NCBI RefSeq assembly: GCF_900157385.1
Contig: NZ_LT717700.1
Coordinates: 1,114,029-1,178,028, forward strand
Direction: 5' to 3'
DNA length: 64,000 nucleotides
Source of the DNA: Mycobacterium terramassiliense
Lineage (GTDB): Bacteria > Actinomycetota > Actinomycetes > Mycobacteriales > Mycobacteriaceae
Shown: positions 1 to 11,468 of the stretch, piece by piece
Position numbering within the stretch: position 1 is the stretch's first letter
Layout of the letters: every line of letters begins with the position of its first letter
Program-made: the position numbers and the translations under genes
Notes under the pieces: generated by a model
Seen by the model: only the letters and a program-made list of their open reading frames with translations
Told to the model about the DNA's origin: nothing
Databases searched by the model: none

Positions 1-171
1 TCCGGGATCGTGGTGGCCGCGGCGGCCCTGCTGGCCGACAATCCCGACCCGACGGACGCGGAGGTGCGCGCCGCCCTGGACCCCAACCTGTGTCGGTGCG
101 GCTCGCACAATCGGGTGGTCGCCGCGGTGCTGAGCGCCGGCGCCGAAATGCGGGGTTCCGCCGATGCCTGA
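1..171 (+). CDS. [2Fe-2S] subunit of a molybdenum hydroxylase, 3' end only
   Basis: The frame is open from base 1 and ends in TGA at 169-171, so only the last 56 residues are present. The visible part contains the NLCRCGSHNRVV segment, the end of the [2Fe-2S]-binding domain of xanthine dehydrogenase/aldehyde oxidase small subunits. These subunits carry electrons from the molybdenum site to FAD or another acceptor. The stop overlaps the ATG of the next gene by 8 bases, so the two are translationally coupled and almost certainly form one enzyme. The substrate cannot be told from this fragment. Confidence 0.88.
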   Translation, partial: SGIVVAAAALLADNPDPTDAEVRAALDPNLCRCGSHNRVVAAVLSAGAEMRGSADA

Positions 172-2275
172 CCTGCCGGAGTCGCTGGCCTCCAATCCCG
201 TTCTGGGCGAATGGGTTCGGATCGGCTCGGACGGCGTCGTCGAGGTGCGCTCGGGCAAGGTGGAGCTGGGTCAGGGCGTGTTGACGGCGCTGGCGCAGAT
301 CGCCGCCGAGGAGCTCGACGTGGACGTCGCGCGCGTGCGGATGATCGCCGCGGCGACCGACCGCAGCCCCGACGAGGGCTTCACCGCCGGCAGCCGGTCG
401 ATCCAGCAGTCGGGGGCGGCGCTGCGTCAGGTGTGCGCCGAGGCACGGGCGATCTATCTCGACGCGGCGGCGGCCAAGCTGTCCGTCGCGCCCGAGGAGT
501 TGGACGTCGTCGACGGCGAGTTCGGTGGCCCGCACGGCTTGGCCACCAGCTATTGGGAACTCGCGGACGATTCGCTGTTGGACCGCGCGGCGACCGGCGA
601 AGCGACGCCCAAGCCCGAGGCGGACTACGCGGTCGTCGGCACCGACGTCGCCCGGCTGGACCTGCCCGACAAGCTGACCGGGCGGCCGCGCTACCTGCAC
701 GACCTCGTTTTGGACGGGCAGCTGTACGGCCGCGTCGTTCGCCCGCGGTCGCGCGGGGCGCACCTGCGCGGCCTCGACACCGCCCCGACCCTGGCGCTGC
801 CGGGCGTGGTCACCGTCGTGCGCGACGGCGAGTTCCTGGGCGTAATCGCCGAACGGGAGGAGGTCGCGGTGCGCGCGGCCGAGCGGCTGCGCGGCGACGC
901 CACCTGGGACCGGCGGCCGACCCTGCCCGACGAGGACGACCTGCCGGGATTTCTCCTGTCGGCGGCGGCCGAGACGTCGGAGCTGGCGTCCAAAGGGACT
1001 GGGGCCGTGGGCGGTTCGACGCGGTCGCATTCGGCCCGCTACCACCGCCCGTACCTGGCGCACGCCTCGATCGGCCCGTCGGCCGCGGTGGCGCTCGCCC
1101 ACCCCGACGGCCGACTGGAAATCTGGTCACACAGCCAGGGCGTCCACGTGTTGCGGCGCGAACTGGCCGCGGCGCTGGGCCTGCCGGTCGATTCGGTGGT
1201 GGCGCGCCACGTCGAGGGGGCCGGGTGCTATGGGCACAACGGCGCCGATGACGCCGCCATGGACGCCGCGGTGCTGGCGCGGGCGGTACCGGGGCGGCCG
1301 GTCCACCTGGTCTGGTCGCGCGGCGACGAATTGGCTTGGGCGCCTTTCGGTCCCGCCGCGGTCGTCGAGGTCGCCGCCGACTGCGGCGACGACGGCGCCG
1401 TCGTCGACTGGCGCCACGAGATCTGGAGCGGCAGCTACATGGGCCGCCCGGGCACGACGCCGACCTCGGCGTTTCTGGCGGCCAGCGAGCGCGCCGGTGG
1501 CGAGCCGATCCGCGCCGGCGGCGAGCCGCCGGTCGAATGGGGCGGCGGCACCGGCCGCAACGCCGTACCCGGCTACGACTTTCCGTCCTATCGGGTGATC
1601 AACCACCTGCTGACCGAGATGCCGCTGCGCACCTCGGCGCTGCGTTCGCTGGGGGCGTTCATCAATGTCTTTGCGGCGGAGTCGTTCATGGACGAGTTGG
1701 CGGTGGCCGCGGGCCGCGATCCTGTCGAGTTCCGGTTGGCGCACCTGTCCGACCAGCGCGGGCGCGCGGTGTTGCGGGCGGCGGCGGAGCGCGCCGGCTG
1801 GGGGAAACGGGCGCGAGCGGAGTCCGTCGGTCACGGCATCGGGTATGCGCGCTACAAGAATTCGGCGGCCTACTGCGCGGTCATCGCGGAGATCGAGGCG
1901 GTTGACGGGGTGCGGGTGCGCCGGCTGGTCATCGCGGTGGATGCCGGGCTGGTCATCAATCCCGACGGCGCGGCCAACCAGATCGAGGGCGGCGCCGTGC
2001 AGGCCACCAGCTGGACCGTCAAGGAGCGAGTCCGCTTCGACGACTTCAACGTCACCAGCGAAACCTGGGAGACGTACCCGATCCTGCGGTTCTCCGAGGT
2101 GCCGACGGTCGACGTCGAATTCCTTGCGGGACAGGGTAATCCACCGTTGGGCATCGGCGAGTGCGCCCAGGGTCCGACGGCCGCCGCGATCGCCAATGCC
2201 GTGTACGACGCGCTCGGCGTCCGGGTGCGCTCGTTACCGCTGACGCCCGAGCAACTCATCGCCGCGATGGATTAG
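164..2275 (+). CDS. Molybdopterin-binding large subunit, xanthine dehydrogenase/aldehyde oxidase family
   Basis: This 703-residue protein has the two-part fold of molybdopterin hydroxylase large subunits: an N-terminal aldehyde-oxidase a/b hammerhead region (about residues 160-240) followed by the molybdopterin-binding part. It has a TSALRSLGAFINVFA segment where CO dehydrogenases carry AYxCSFR, so it is not a CODH. The C-terminal NPPLGIGECAQGP has the GxGE-type motif expected around the catalytic glutamate. The layout resembles the isoquinoline 1-oxidoreductase/nicotinate dehydrogenase group; this is an inference. It overlaps the upstream [2Fe-2S] gene by 8 bases and is convergent with the VWA gene, overlapping it by 20 bases. 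Substrate unknown. Confidence 0.85.
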   Translation: MPDLPESLASNPVLGEWVRIGSDGVVEVRSGKVELGQGVLTALAQIAAEELDVDVARVRMIAAATDRSPDEGFTAGSRSIQQSGAALRQVCAEARAIYLDAAAAKLSVAPEELDVVDGEFGGPHGLATSYWELADDSLLDRAATGEATPKPEADYAVVGTDVARLDLPDKLTGRPRYLHDLVLDGQLYGRVVRPRSRGAHLRGLDTAPTLALPGVVTVVRDGEFLGVIAEREEVAVRAAERLRGDATWDRRPTLPDEDDLPGFLLSAAAETSELASKGTGAVGGSTRSHSARYHRPYLAHASIGPSAAVALAHPDGRLEIWSHSQGVHVLRRELAAALGLPVDSVVARHVEGAGCYGHNGADDAAMDAAVLARAVPGRPVHLVWSRGDELAWAPFGPAAVVEVAADCGDDGAVVDWRHEIWSGSYMGRPGTTPTSAFLAASERAGGEPIRAGGEPPVEWGGGTGRNAVPGYDFPSYRVINHLLTEMPLRTSALRSLGAFINVFAAESFMDELAVAAGRDPVEFRLAHLSDQRGRAVLRAAAERAGWGKRARAESVGHGIGYARYKNSAAYCAVIAEIEAVDGVRVRRLVIAVDAGLVINPDGAANQIEGGAVQATSWTVKERVRFDDFNVTSETWETYPILRFSEVPTVDVEFLAGQGNPPLGIGECAQGPTAAAIANAVYDALGVRVRSLPLTPEQLIAAMD

Positions 2276-3464
2276 CCAGCGCGTCCAGCAGTTCGCGCAG
2301 GCCGGTCAGCGAGTGCGCGGGCAAAAACAGGTCACAATACGGCAGGGCGGCTGCCATGGCACCGGCCAGCGGTTCGAAATCCCCCCGCGCCGCACGGGGA
2401 TTGAGCCACACGAGGGTTGCGGCGCGGCGACGCAGCCGTTCCATGGCGTTCGCGAGCACATCAGGCGGATCGGCGTCCCAGCCGTCAGAGGCGATGATCA
2501 CCACCGCCCCGCGCAGCCCGTTGCCGTGGGGTGGGGCCAGCAAGGCGCCCAGGCTGCGGCCGATGAACGTGCCGCCGTAGCGGTCCGTGACCTTCGCGTT
2601 GGCTTTCTGCAACGCCACCTCGGCCGAGCGGTGCGACAGCACCGACGTGAGCCGGGTCAGCGACGTCGAGAACGCGAAGACCTCCGGTCGCAGGCCGTGT
2701 CGGCGCAGCGCGGCGGCCCGCATCAGATGCAGATAGACCGCCGCGTACGGCTGCATCGAGCGGCTCACGTCGCAAGCCAGGACCACCCGGCGGGGCCGGC
2801 GGCGGGGCCGCGTGCGCGCCAATTGCATTGATTCCCAGCCGGTTTCGCGTGCGGCGCGCATTGTGGCGCGCAGGTCGATGCGCTCGCCGCCCGCGCTGGG
2901 CTCAAACCGCATGCTGCGCCGCCGCGGCCAGCGCGCGACGGTGGCCTCCAGCCAGGAGCCGAGCAGGCGGAGGTCTTGCGCGTCGAAGCGGTCGAACGGC
3001 TCGTCGGCGCGCGCGGCGATCCGGCTGGGCAGCAGATCGGGCAGCAGGACGCTCGTGTCCTCGAAAGCGTCGCGGACGGTGGACGCGCGGGTGGCCCAGG
3101 GCAGTCGTTGCGCGCCCGCGTTCGACGGGCCCCCGGTGGGGCGCAGTGTGCCGGCCGCGGGCGTCTTCGGGCCGGGCAGGGGCAGGGCGGGCTCGGTGCG
3201 CATCGCGCCGTCGGGCCGAGCGGCGCCGAACGCCGCCTCGAAGACCGCGTCGAAGGCGCCGAGGTCTTCCACCCGGTTGACCAAGGTCAGCCGCGCCGCC
3301 CAATACAGCGCCGACGTGGTGTCCGGCACCAGCCGTCGCAGCGCCTGCACGAAGCCGGCCTGGCCGTTGGCGGACACCTGCACCCCCGCGCCGCGCAGGC
3401 GCGCCACCAGGGCGGCCGCGAACGCCGCCAGGTCGACGCCGCGCAACAGCAGTGGGGTGCCCAC
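2256..3464 (-). CDS. coxE: VWA domain protein, CoxE-like
   Basis: A 402-residue protein starting with GTG. The C-terminal half is a von Willebrand A domain with a metal-ion-dependent adhesion site: DVSRSM at residues 232-237, a RYGGTFIG segment and an ASDGWD segment. CoxE-type proteins act with the MoxR-like ATPase CoxD in the maturation of the molybdenum-copper centre of CO dehydrogenase (known for Oligotropha). It is the last gene of a nine-gene minus-strand run and lies 5 bases after coxG. It corresponds in position to Rv0368c. Its 3' end overlaps the convergent large-subunit gene by 20 bases. Confidence 0.87.
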   Translation of the reverse strand: MGTPLLLRGVDLAAFAAALVARLRGAGVQVSANGQAGFVQALRRLVPDTTSALYWAARLTLVNRVEDLGAFDAVFEAAFGAARPDGAMRTEPALPLPGPKTPAAGTLRPTGGPSNAGAQRLPWATRASTVRDAFEDTSVLLPDLLPSRIAARADEPFDRFDAQDLRLLGSWLEATVARWPRRRSMRFEPSAGGERIDLRATMRAARETGWESMQLARTRPRRRPRRVVLACDVSRSMQPYAAVYLHLMRAAALRRHGLRPEVFAFSTSLTRLTSVLSHRSAEVALQKANAKVTDRYGGTFIGRSLGALLAPPHGNGLRGAVVIIASDGWDADPPDVLANAMERLRRRAATLVWLNPRAARGDFEPLAGAMAAALPYCDLFLPAHSLTGLRELLDALANPSRR

Positions 3465-3469
3465 GGACG

Positions 3470-4117
3470 CTAGCGCCTCCGGCGCAGCACCCAGATCAGC
3501 ACCAGCACGGCGAGCACCGCGGCCGCGGCCGCGCCGTACTTCTTGAGCTGGTCGCCGCCGGCCAGGTCGAGCAGGTCAATGGGTTCGGGCTCGGCGGCCG
3601 CGTGGCGCGGTCCGGCGGCGGATTCGGTCGTTGTCGGGGCCGGGCCCGCCGCGGCGCCTGACGTCTGCCCGTTCTTGGCGGCCAGCTCGGCCTCCAGCGA
3701 TTCGACGAACTGGCCCAGCAGCTTCTCCGAAACCTGTTGCAGCATGCCGCTGCCGAACTGGGCCAGCTTGCCGACGATCTTCAGATCGGTGTCGACGGTG
3801 ACGCTGGTCCGGCCGCCGTCCTCGTGCAGCTGGGCGGTGACCGTGGCGGCCGCGTTGCCGGTGCCCCGCGATTCCTTGCCGTTGCCGTCGATGACCGCCC
3901 GGTGCTGGTCGCGGTCCAGCTCCACGAAGCGCACCTTGCCGCTGAACTCGCTGGTCACCGGTCCGACCTTGACCTTGACCTTGCCGAGGTAGTCGTCGCC
4001 CTCGTGACCGGTCAGCTGCGCTCCGGGCATCAGCGGGATCACCTGCTCCAGGTCGCACAACACGTCCCAGGCCTGCTCGATGGGCGCGCTGACGGTGAAC
4101 TGGTTGGCGATCTTCAT
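3470..4117 (-). CDS. coxG: CoxG: SRPBCC-fold membrane-anchored CODH accessory protein
   Basis: A 215-residue protein. Residues 1 to about 150 form an SRPBCC/CoxG domain (start MKIANQFTVSAPIEQAW, then a CDLEQVIPLMPGA segment). An Ala/Pro/Glu linker follows, then a single C-terminal transmembrane helix (about residues 192-210) ending in RRRR. CoxG proteins link CO dehydrogenase to the membrane, and recent work implicates them in delivering menaquinone to the enzyme. The start ATG has an AGAGGA ribosome site about 8 bases upstream. It sits 13 bases after the CoxD-like ATPase gene and matches Rv0369c in context. Confidence 0.9.
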   Translation of the reverse strand: MKIANQFTVSAPIEQAWDVLCDLEQVIPLMPGAQLTGHEGDDYLGKVKVKVGPVTSEFSGKVRFVELDRDQHRAVIDGNGKESRGTGNAAATVTAQLHEDGGRTSVTVDTDLKIVGKLAQFGSGMLQQVSEKLLGQFVESLEAELAAKNGQTSGAAAGPAPTTTESAAGPRHAAAEPEPIDLLDLAGGDQLKKYGAAAAAVLAVLVLIWVLRRRR

Positions 4118-4130
4118 GCGGTGAGTCCTC

Positions 4131-5012
4131 TCAGGTACGGCTGTATTCGGTAAACGCGTCGCGAATCAGAGTACGGTCGTCCGGCGTCTTGGCCAGCGCC
4201 CCCAGGCTGGTCAGTGCCGACGCATCGGTATGTTCGGAGACCAGGTCGGCGACGCCGAGCGACACCAGCGCCGCGACCCAGTCGATCGTCTCGGCGACGC
4301 CGGGCGGCTTGTCCAGGTCGAGATCGCGGACGCGACCGACGAACTGCGTGGCGTGCTCGATCAGCGGCGCCGTCGCGCCGGGCACCGTCCGGCGGACGAT
4401 CGCGGCGGCCCGGGCGGGCTCGGGGTAGTCGATCCAGTGATACAGGCAGCGGCGGCGGAGCGCGTCGTGCAGGTCGCGGCTGCGGTTGGAAGTCAGCACC
4501 GCGATCGGCGGCCGCTCGGCGACGAAGGTACCGAGCTCGGGCACGGTGACCGCGGATTCCCCCAGGAATTCGAGCAGCAACGCCTCGAATTCGTCGTCCG
4601 CGCGGTCGATTTCGTCGATGAGCAGCACCGGTGGGGCCGGGCCGCGATGCCGCACACACCGCAGGATGGGCCGATCGACCAGATACGTCTCGGTGTAGAG
4701 GTCCCCTTCTTCGATCCCGGTACCGCGGGCCTCGGCCAGCCTGATGGACAGCAGCTGGCGTTGGTAGTTCCAGTCGTACAGCGCCTCGCTGGCGGTCAGC
4801 CCCTCGTAGCACTGCAGCCGCACCAGCTCGGTGTCCAGCACCGCGGCGAGGGTCTTCGCCGCCGCGGTCTTGCCGACCCCCGGCTCGCCTTCCAGCAGCA
4901 GCGGGCGGCCGAGCGTGACCGCCAGGTAGATCGCCGACGCCGTTCCCGTGTCGAGCAGGTAGTCGTGTGCGTCGAAGCGGGCGACGACGTCGTCGACGTG
5001 GCTGAACGTCAT
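4131..5012 (-). CDS. coxD: MoxR-type AAA+ ATPase, CoxD-like
   Basis: A 293-residue AAA+ protein with Walker A GEPGVGKT at residues 42-49 and Walker B VLLIDEID, followed by a sensor-like LTSNRSRDL segment. CoxD-type MoxR ATPases help build the Mo-S-Cu centre of CO dehydrogenase, working with the VWA protein encoded two genes downstream. The open frame continues upstream without a stop. The ATG at 5012 was chosen because it overlaps the stop of the preceding gene by 4 bases and begins the conserved domain. It corresponds to Rv0370c. Confidence 0.9.
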   Translation of the reverse strand: MTFSHVDDVVARFDAHDYLLDTGTASAIYLAVTLGRPLLLEGEPGVGKTAAAKTLAAVLDTELVRLQCYEGLTASEALYDWNYQRQLLSIRLAEARGTGIEEGDLYTETYLVDRPILRCVRHRGPAPPVLLIDEIDRADDEFEALLLEFLGESAVTVPELGTFVAERPPIAVLTSNRSRDLHDALRRRCLYHWIDYPEPARAAAIVRRTVPGATAPLIEHATQFVGRVRDLDLDKPPGVAETIDWVAALVSLGVADLVSEHTDASALTSLGALAKTPDDRTLIRDAFTEYSRT

Positions 5013-5584
5013 GACGTCACCAGCCGGCGGTAGTCCTCCCACGTGTCGACGTCGAGCGGGATCCGACCGTCGACCGCGAGCTCGCGCACCTGGCGCCGGC
5101 CCGATTCCACGATCTTCCACACCGCCTTGTCGCCGTGCAGTTCGCGCAACTCCCCGAACACGCTGCGGCCCAACCAGAACGGGTGCCCGATGCCGTCGTC
5201 GTAGCGACACACCGCGATGTCGGCGCCCGGCCCCTCGTCGATCATTCGCCGGAGCGTGGCCGGCTGTACGCCGGGCTGATCGCCCAGCATGAGCACGATC
5301 CCGTCCGCCCGCGGATCCACCCGGTCCAGTGCGGCGCGTAGCGAGGCCGCGCATCCGGTGCCGGCATCGGAGGCCGTCACGACGTCGATTCCGCCCAGCG
5401 GCACCGTGTCACGCACCGCGTGCGCCGCGCCGCCGAGGGTGACGATGAGCTGGTCGAACCCAGCGCCGCGGGCGGTCGCCAGGGTGGCGCCCAGCAGGGT
5501 CGTATCCCGGTACGGCAGAAGCTGTTTGGGGGTGCCGAGCCTGCGCGAGCTGCCGGCCGCCAGCACGACGCCGGTGACCCTCAT
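5009..5584 (-). CDS. MobA/MocA-like nucleotidyltransferase for molybdenum cofactor
   Basis: A 191-residue protein with the nucleotide-binding signature LAAGSSRRLGTPKQLLPY at its N terminus and MLGDQPG further on, typical of the MobA/MocA NTP-transferase family. Members attach CMP or GMP to molybdopterin; CO dehydrogenase uses the cytosine dinucleotide form, so a MocA-like role is plausible. The start at 5584 overlaps the stop of the XdhC gene by 4 bases, and its own stop overlaps the next gene by 4 bases. Corresponds to Rv0371c. Confidence 0.87.
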   Translation of the reverse strand: MRVTGVVLAAGSSRRLGTPKQLLPYRDTTLLGATLATARGAGFDQLIVTLGGAAHAVRDTVPLGGIDVVTASDAGTGCAASLRAALDRVDPRADGIVLMLGDQPGVQPATLRRMIDEGPGADIAVCRYDDGIGHPFWLGRSVFGELRELHGDKAVWKIVESGRRQVRELAVDGRIPLDVDTWEDYRRLVTS

Positions 5585-6473
5585 GCGCCAGCTTTCGCGG
5601 CGGCGAACGCCGCGCGGCAGCCCGGGCCGCAGAACCAGTAATCCGCGCCGGCCACCCGCAGGTGCTCGGTGCCGGGCCCGATGGTCACCGTCATGCCGCA
5701 CACCGGATCGACCGCCCCGGCGGGGGGCTGCGGCGCGGCGGAGCGGCGCAGGTCGCCGTCGCGGATGCCGGCGACCAGCTCGGCGGCGATGGAGACCGCG
5801 ATCTCCGCGGGGGTCTTGGCCCCGATGGCAAGCCCGACCGGGGTGTGCACCCGCGCCCGCTCGGCGTCGGAAAGGTCGAGTTGACCGAGGATGGCCGCGC
5901 CGCGGACCTTGCTGGCCACCAGGCCGACGTAACCGGCGCCGTGATCCAGCGCCGCACGGATCATTTCGGCTTCGGGTCCGCCGTGGCTGGCGATCACCAC
6001 CGCCGTGGCACTTCCCACGGAGCCGACGTCGGCACCGCGGCGGACGTCGTAGCCGAGCACCCCGCACAGCTGGGCAAGGGCCTCGGCGATCGGGGTGGCG
6101 CCGTGGATCTCGATCAGGGGCGCCGGCAGTTGCGGGGTCAAGAAAATCTCCAGCGACCCGCCGGACAGGCACGGGTTGACGACGACGCAGGCGCCGGGCG
6201 CCTCGGGAAAGTGCACGTCGCCGTCGGGAAGCACCCGCAGCAACACGCTTTCGCCCGCCTGCAGCGCGCCCAGCGCCGCCTTGCGGACGGAGTTCTGCGC
6301 GCACTGGCCGCCGACAAAGCCCTCGATGGTGCCGTCCGCCAACAGGATTGCCTCGTCGCCCGCGTAGGACGAGGTGGGCGGCTGGGCACGCACCACCGTC
6401 GCGTGCACGAACGGCGTCCGTGCCGCCAACAGCTGCTGGGCCCGCTCACTGATCGTCGTCTGCCTGATCGCGC

Positions 6474-6477
<4 letters not shown>
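5581..6477 (-). CDS. XdhC/CoxF-type maturation factor with C-terminal YHS-like metal site
   Basis: A 298-residue protein. Residues 1 to about 90 form the XdhC/CoxI N-terminal domain (GGQCAQNSVRKAAL). The middle is an XdhC Rossmann domain (VIASHGGPEAEMIRAAL; HTPVGLAIGAKTPAEIAVSIAAELVA). XdhC proteins insert sulfurated molybdenum cofactor into hydroxylases. The last 40 or so residues (VDPVCGM, then YWFCGPGC) look like a YHS metal-binding domain fused to the tail. The start is taken as TTG at 6477, which overlaps the TGA of coxL in a TTGA, matching the 4-base overlaps elsewhere in this operon. Confidence 0.85.
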
Positions 6478-8869
<2,392 letters not shown>

Positions 8870-8873
<4 letters not shown>

Positions 8874-9349
8874 GATCCGGCCTCCACGGGAGCCGCGTGG
8901 GACGCCGCCCACTGGATGGAACGCACGATCGTGGTGTATCCGGTGCACCGGCAGATCTGCCCGGAGATCGCCTCCCGGATCGTTTCCTCGTCGGGATTGG
9001 GGTCGCGGTCCAGCAGCGCGCGGGCGGTGATCATCATGCCCGGTGTGCAGAAGCCGCATTGCAGCCCGTGGCAGCGCATGAACCCTTCCTGAACGGGGTC
9101 GAGCTGGCCGTCGACCGCGAGCCCTTCGACGGTCCGGACGCTGTGGCCCGACGCCATCACGGCCAGCATCGTGCACGACTTCACCGGTACGCCGTCCACG
9201 TCGACCACGCACGTCCCGCAGTTGCTGGTGTCGCAGCCCCAGTGGGTTCCGGTGAGCCGCAACTGATCCCGCAGGAAATGCACGAGCAGCGTCCGGGGTT
9301 CGACCTCGGCGGTCACCTGCTCGCCGTTGACGGTCATGTTCACCTGCAT
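8870..9349 (-). CDS. coxS: CO dehydrogenase small subunit, [2Fe-2S] protein
   Basis: A 159-residue protein with two [2Fe-2S] clusters: a plant-ferredoxin site (C39, C44, C47, C59) and a C-terminal helical site (C98, C101, C133, C135 in LQCGFCTPGM and ICRCTGY). It relays electrons from the Mo-Cu centre of CoxL to the FAD of CoxM. ATG 9349 was preferred over a GTG at 9373 because an AAAGGAA ribosome site lies just upstream of the ATG and the resulting length fits Rv0374c. If the GTG were used, the gene would overlap coxM by 4 bases. Confidence 0.93.
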
Positions 9350-9369
9350 CGGCTTGTTCCTTTCCCGGC

Positions 9370-10245
9370 TCACGCCGTTCTGCCCACCCGCTGCGCTGCG
9401 GTGCGCAGCGTGCGGATGGTCAGTTCGGAGGCGAGGTGCCGCTTGTAGTCCGCGGTGCCGCGCACGTCGGTCACCGGATCGCAGGCCGCCGCCGCGCGCC
9501 GGCCCGCCTCGGCGAAGGTCTCCTCGGTGGCCGGCCGGCCGGCCAGCGCCGCCGCCAGCTCGGCCAGCGCGCGCGGGTCCGGGTTGACCGCCGTCAGGCC
9601 CACGCGCGCGGCCACGATTTCGGTGCCGTCCAGCGTGATGGCCGCCCCGGCCGCCGTGACCGCCCAGTCCCCCACGCGCCGCTCCACCTTGGCGTAGGCG
9701 CTGGAGGTGTTGATCCGCACCGGGATTCGGGCCTCGACCAGGATCTCGTTGTGCGCCAGGGTGGTCTCGTAGGGCCCGGCGACGAACTCGTCGATCGGTA
9801 TTTCGCGTTCACCCGAGGGCCCGCGGGCCAGGCACACCGCGTTCAGCACGCTGCACACCGTCACCAGGTCCTCGGCCGGATCCGCCTGGCACAGCGAACC
9901 GCCCAGGGTGCCGCGGTTGCGGACCACCGGGTCGGCGATCACCCGCTCGGCGTCCCGGAAGATCGGGCACACGGCGGCCAGGGTGTCGGACTCCAGGATC
10001 TCGCGGTGGCGGGTCATGGCGCCGACGCGCACCAGGGTCGGATCGGTGATCACGTAGCCGAGCTCGGGTGCCAGGTCGTTGATGTCGACGAGGTACTCCG
10101 GGTTGGCGATGCGCAGCTTCATCATGGGCAGCAGGCTGTGCCCGCCCGCGATCACCCGCGCCCCCTCCCCCAGCCGATCCAGCAGCCCGACGGCGTGGTC
10201 GACGCTGGTTGCGCGTTCGTATTCGAAGGGTCCCGGTACTTGCAT
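9370..10245 (-). CDS. coxM: CO dehydrogenase medium subunit, FAD-binding
   Basis: A 291-residue FAD subunit of the CO dehydrogenase/xanthine dehydrogenase family. The FAD-binding motifs AGGHSLLPMMKLR (from residue 33) and TLGGSL (near residue 115) are intact, and the C-terminal CODH flavoprotein domain follows. It accepts electrons from CoxS and passes them on to the quinone side. It is the first of the structural genes (M-S-L order, as in other form I operons). A 17-bp dyad lies 9 bases upstream of its start. Confidence 0.93.
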   Translation of the reverse strand: MQVPGPFEYERATSVDHAVGLLDRLGEGARVIAGGHSLLPMMKLRIANPEYLVDINDLAPELGYVITDPTLVRVGAMTRHREILESDTLAAVCPIFRDAERVIADPVVRNRGTLGGSLCQADPAEDLVTVCSVLNAVCLARGPSGEREIPIDEFVAGPYETTLAHNEILVEARIPVRINTSSAYAKVERRVGDWAVTAAGAAITLDGTEIVAARVGLTAVNPDPRALAELAAALAGRPATEETFAEAGRRAAAACDPVTDVRGTADYKRHLASELTIRTLRTAAQRVGRTA

Positions 10246-10253
10246 TGCTGCAG

Positions 10254-10270
10254 TGTCAGCCGCGCTGACA
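10254..10270. promoter_or_regulatory. Perfect dyad in the XdhC-coxM spacer
   Basis: TGTCAGC, a 3-base spacer, then GCTGACA. It occupies most of the 31-bp gap between the upstream XdhC-family gene and coxM. It could be an operator for an internal promoter or a small RNA hairpin affecting coxM translation; the sequence alone does not decide. Confidence 0.5.
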
Positions 10271-10276
10271 TGGGCG

Positions 10277-11446
10277 TCAATAGCGAGTTAAGTAATCCCT
10301 GAACTCGCCCTCTACCTGCGGGTCGGGCGCGTCGTGGTGGATGCGACCGGTGGTCTCGGTCAGCGGGCGACCCCCACCGCCCCAGCGCTTGGCGATGATG
10401 TCGGCGGCGATCGACACCGCGGTCTCCTCCGGCGTGCGGGCGCCGAGATCCAGCCCGATGGGGCTGGACAGCCGGTCCAGCTCGGCGTCGGTCAGCCCCG
10501 CGGCGCGCAGCCGGCTCATCCGGTCGTCGTGGGTGCGGCGCGATCCCATCGCGCCGACGTAGCCGACGCGGGGCAGCCCCAGCGCCACCTGCAGCACGGG
10601 CACGTCGAACTTCGGGTCGTGGGTGAGCACGCAGATCACCGTGTTCTCGTCGATGGTGCCCGCCTGCGCCTGGGCGGCGAGGTAGCGGTGGGGCCAGTCG
10701 ACGACGACCTGTTCGGCGGTCGGGAAGCGCACCGGCGTGGCGAAGACCTCGCGGGCGTCGCAGACGGTGACCCGGTAGCCCAGGAACGAGCCCTGTTGCG
10801 CCAGGGCGGCCGCGAAGTCGATGGCGCCGAACACCAGCATCCGCGGGCGCGGCGCGAAGCTGGACACGAACACCTCCATGCCGTCGCCGAGTCGCTGCCC
10901 GTCGGGCCCGTACTTGAGGACCTCGCTGCGGCCCACCGCCAGCAGCCCGCGCGCGTCGTCGGCGACCGCCGCGTCGGCGCGCGCCGAGCCCAGCGATCCC
11001 GCGACCGCCTCGGGCCGGACCACAACCCGGCGCCCCACCCATCGCGCGTCCGGGTGGCCGATGACGGTCGCGATCGCGACGGGACGGTTCTCGCCGATGT
11101 CGTCGGCGACGGCGCCGAACTCGGGGAACGTCGCCCGCGAGATCGGCTCGACGAACACGTCGATGACGCCGCCGCACGTCAGCCCGACGGCGAACGCGTC
11201 GCCATCGCTGACCCCATAGCGCTCCAGCCGCGGGATGCCCGTCTTCGCCACCTCGGTCGCGGCGTCATACACCGCGCCCTCCACGCAGCCACCCGACACC
11301 GAGCCGGCCACCGTGCCGTCGGGCGCCACCACCATCGAGGCCCCCGACGGCCGCGGCGCCGACCGAAAGGTCCGGACCACCGTCCCGAGCCCAGCTGTGT
11401 CGCCGGCACGCCAGATCGACACCAGCTGGGCAAGCACGTCACGCAC
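10277..11446 (-). CDS. XdhC/CoxI family maturation protein
   Basis: A 389-residue XdhC-family protein, longer than the other copy at 5581-6477. It has the N-terminal XdhC_CoxI domain (GSVSGGCVEGAVYDAA) and a C-terminal Rossmann domain with CVLTHDPKFDVPVLQVAL, YVGAMGSRRTHDDR and GARTPEETAVSIAADI. It is the promoter-proximal gene of the cox operon, starts with GTG, and lies only 22 bases from the divergent LysR gene. Two XdhC proteins in one operon is the pattern of Rv0372c/Rv0376c. Likely role: loading or sulfuration of molybdenum cofactor for CODH. Confidence 0.88.
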   Translation of the reverse strand: MRDVLAQLVSIWRAGDTAGLGTVVRTFRSAPRPSGASMVVAPDGTVAGSVSGGCVEGAVYDAATEVAKTGIPRLERYGVSDGDAFAVGLTCGGVIDVFVEPISRATFPEFGAVADDIGENRPVAIATVIGHPDARWVGRRVVVRPEAVAGSLGSARADAAVADDARGLLAVGRSEVLKYGPDGQRLGDGMEVFVSSFAPRPRMLVFGAIDFAAALAQQGSFLGYRVTVCDAREVFATPVRFPTAEQVVVDWPHRYLAAQAQAGTIDENTVICVLTHDPKFDVPVLQVALGLPRVGYVGAMGSRRTHDDRMSRLRAAGLTDAELDRLSSPIGLDLGARTPEETAVSIAADIIAKRWGGGGRPLTETTGRIHHDAPDPQVEGEFRDYLTRY

Positions 11447-11468
11447 TCTCTCAAAGTAGGCTCATGGC

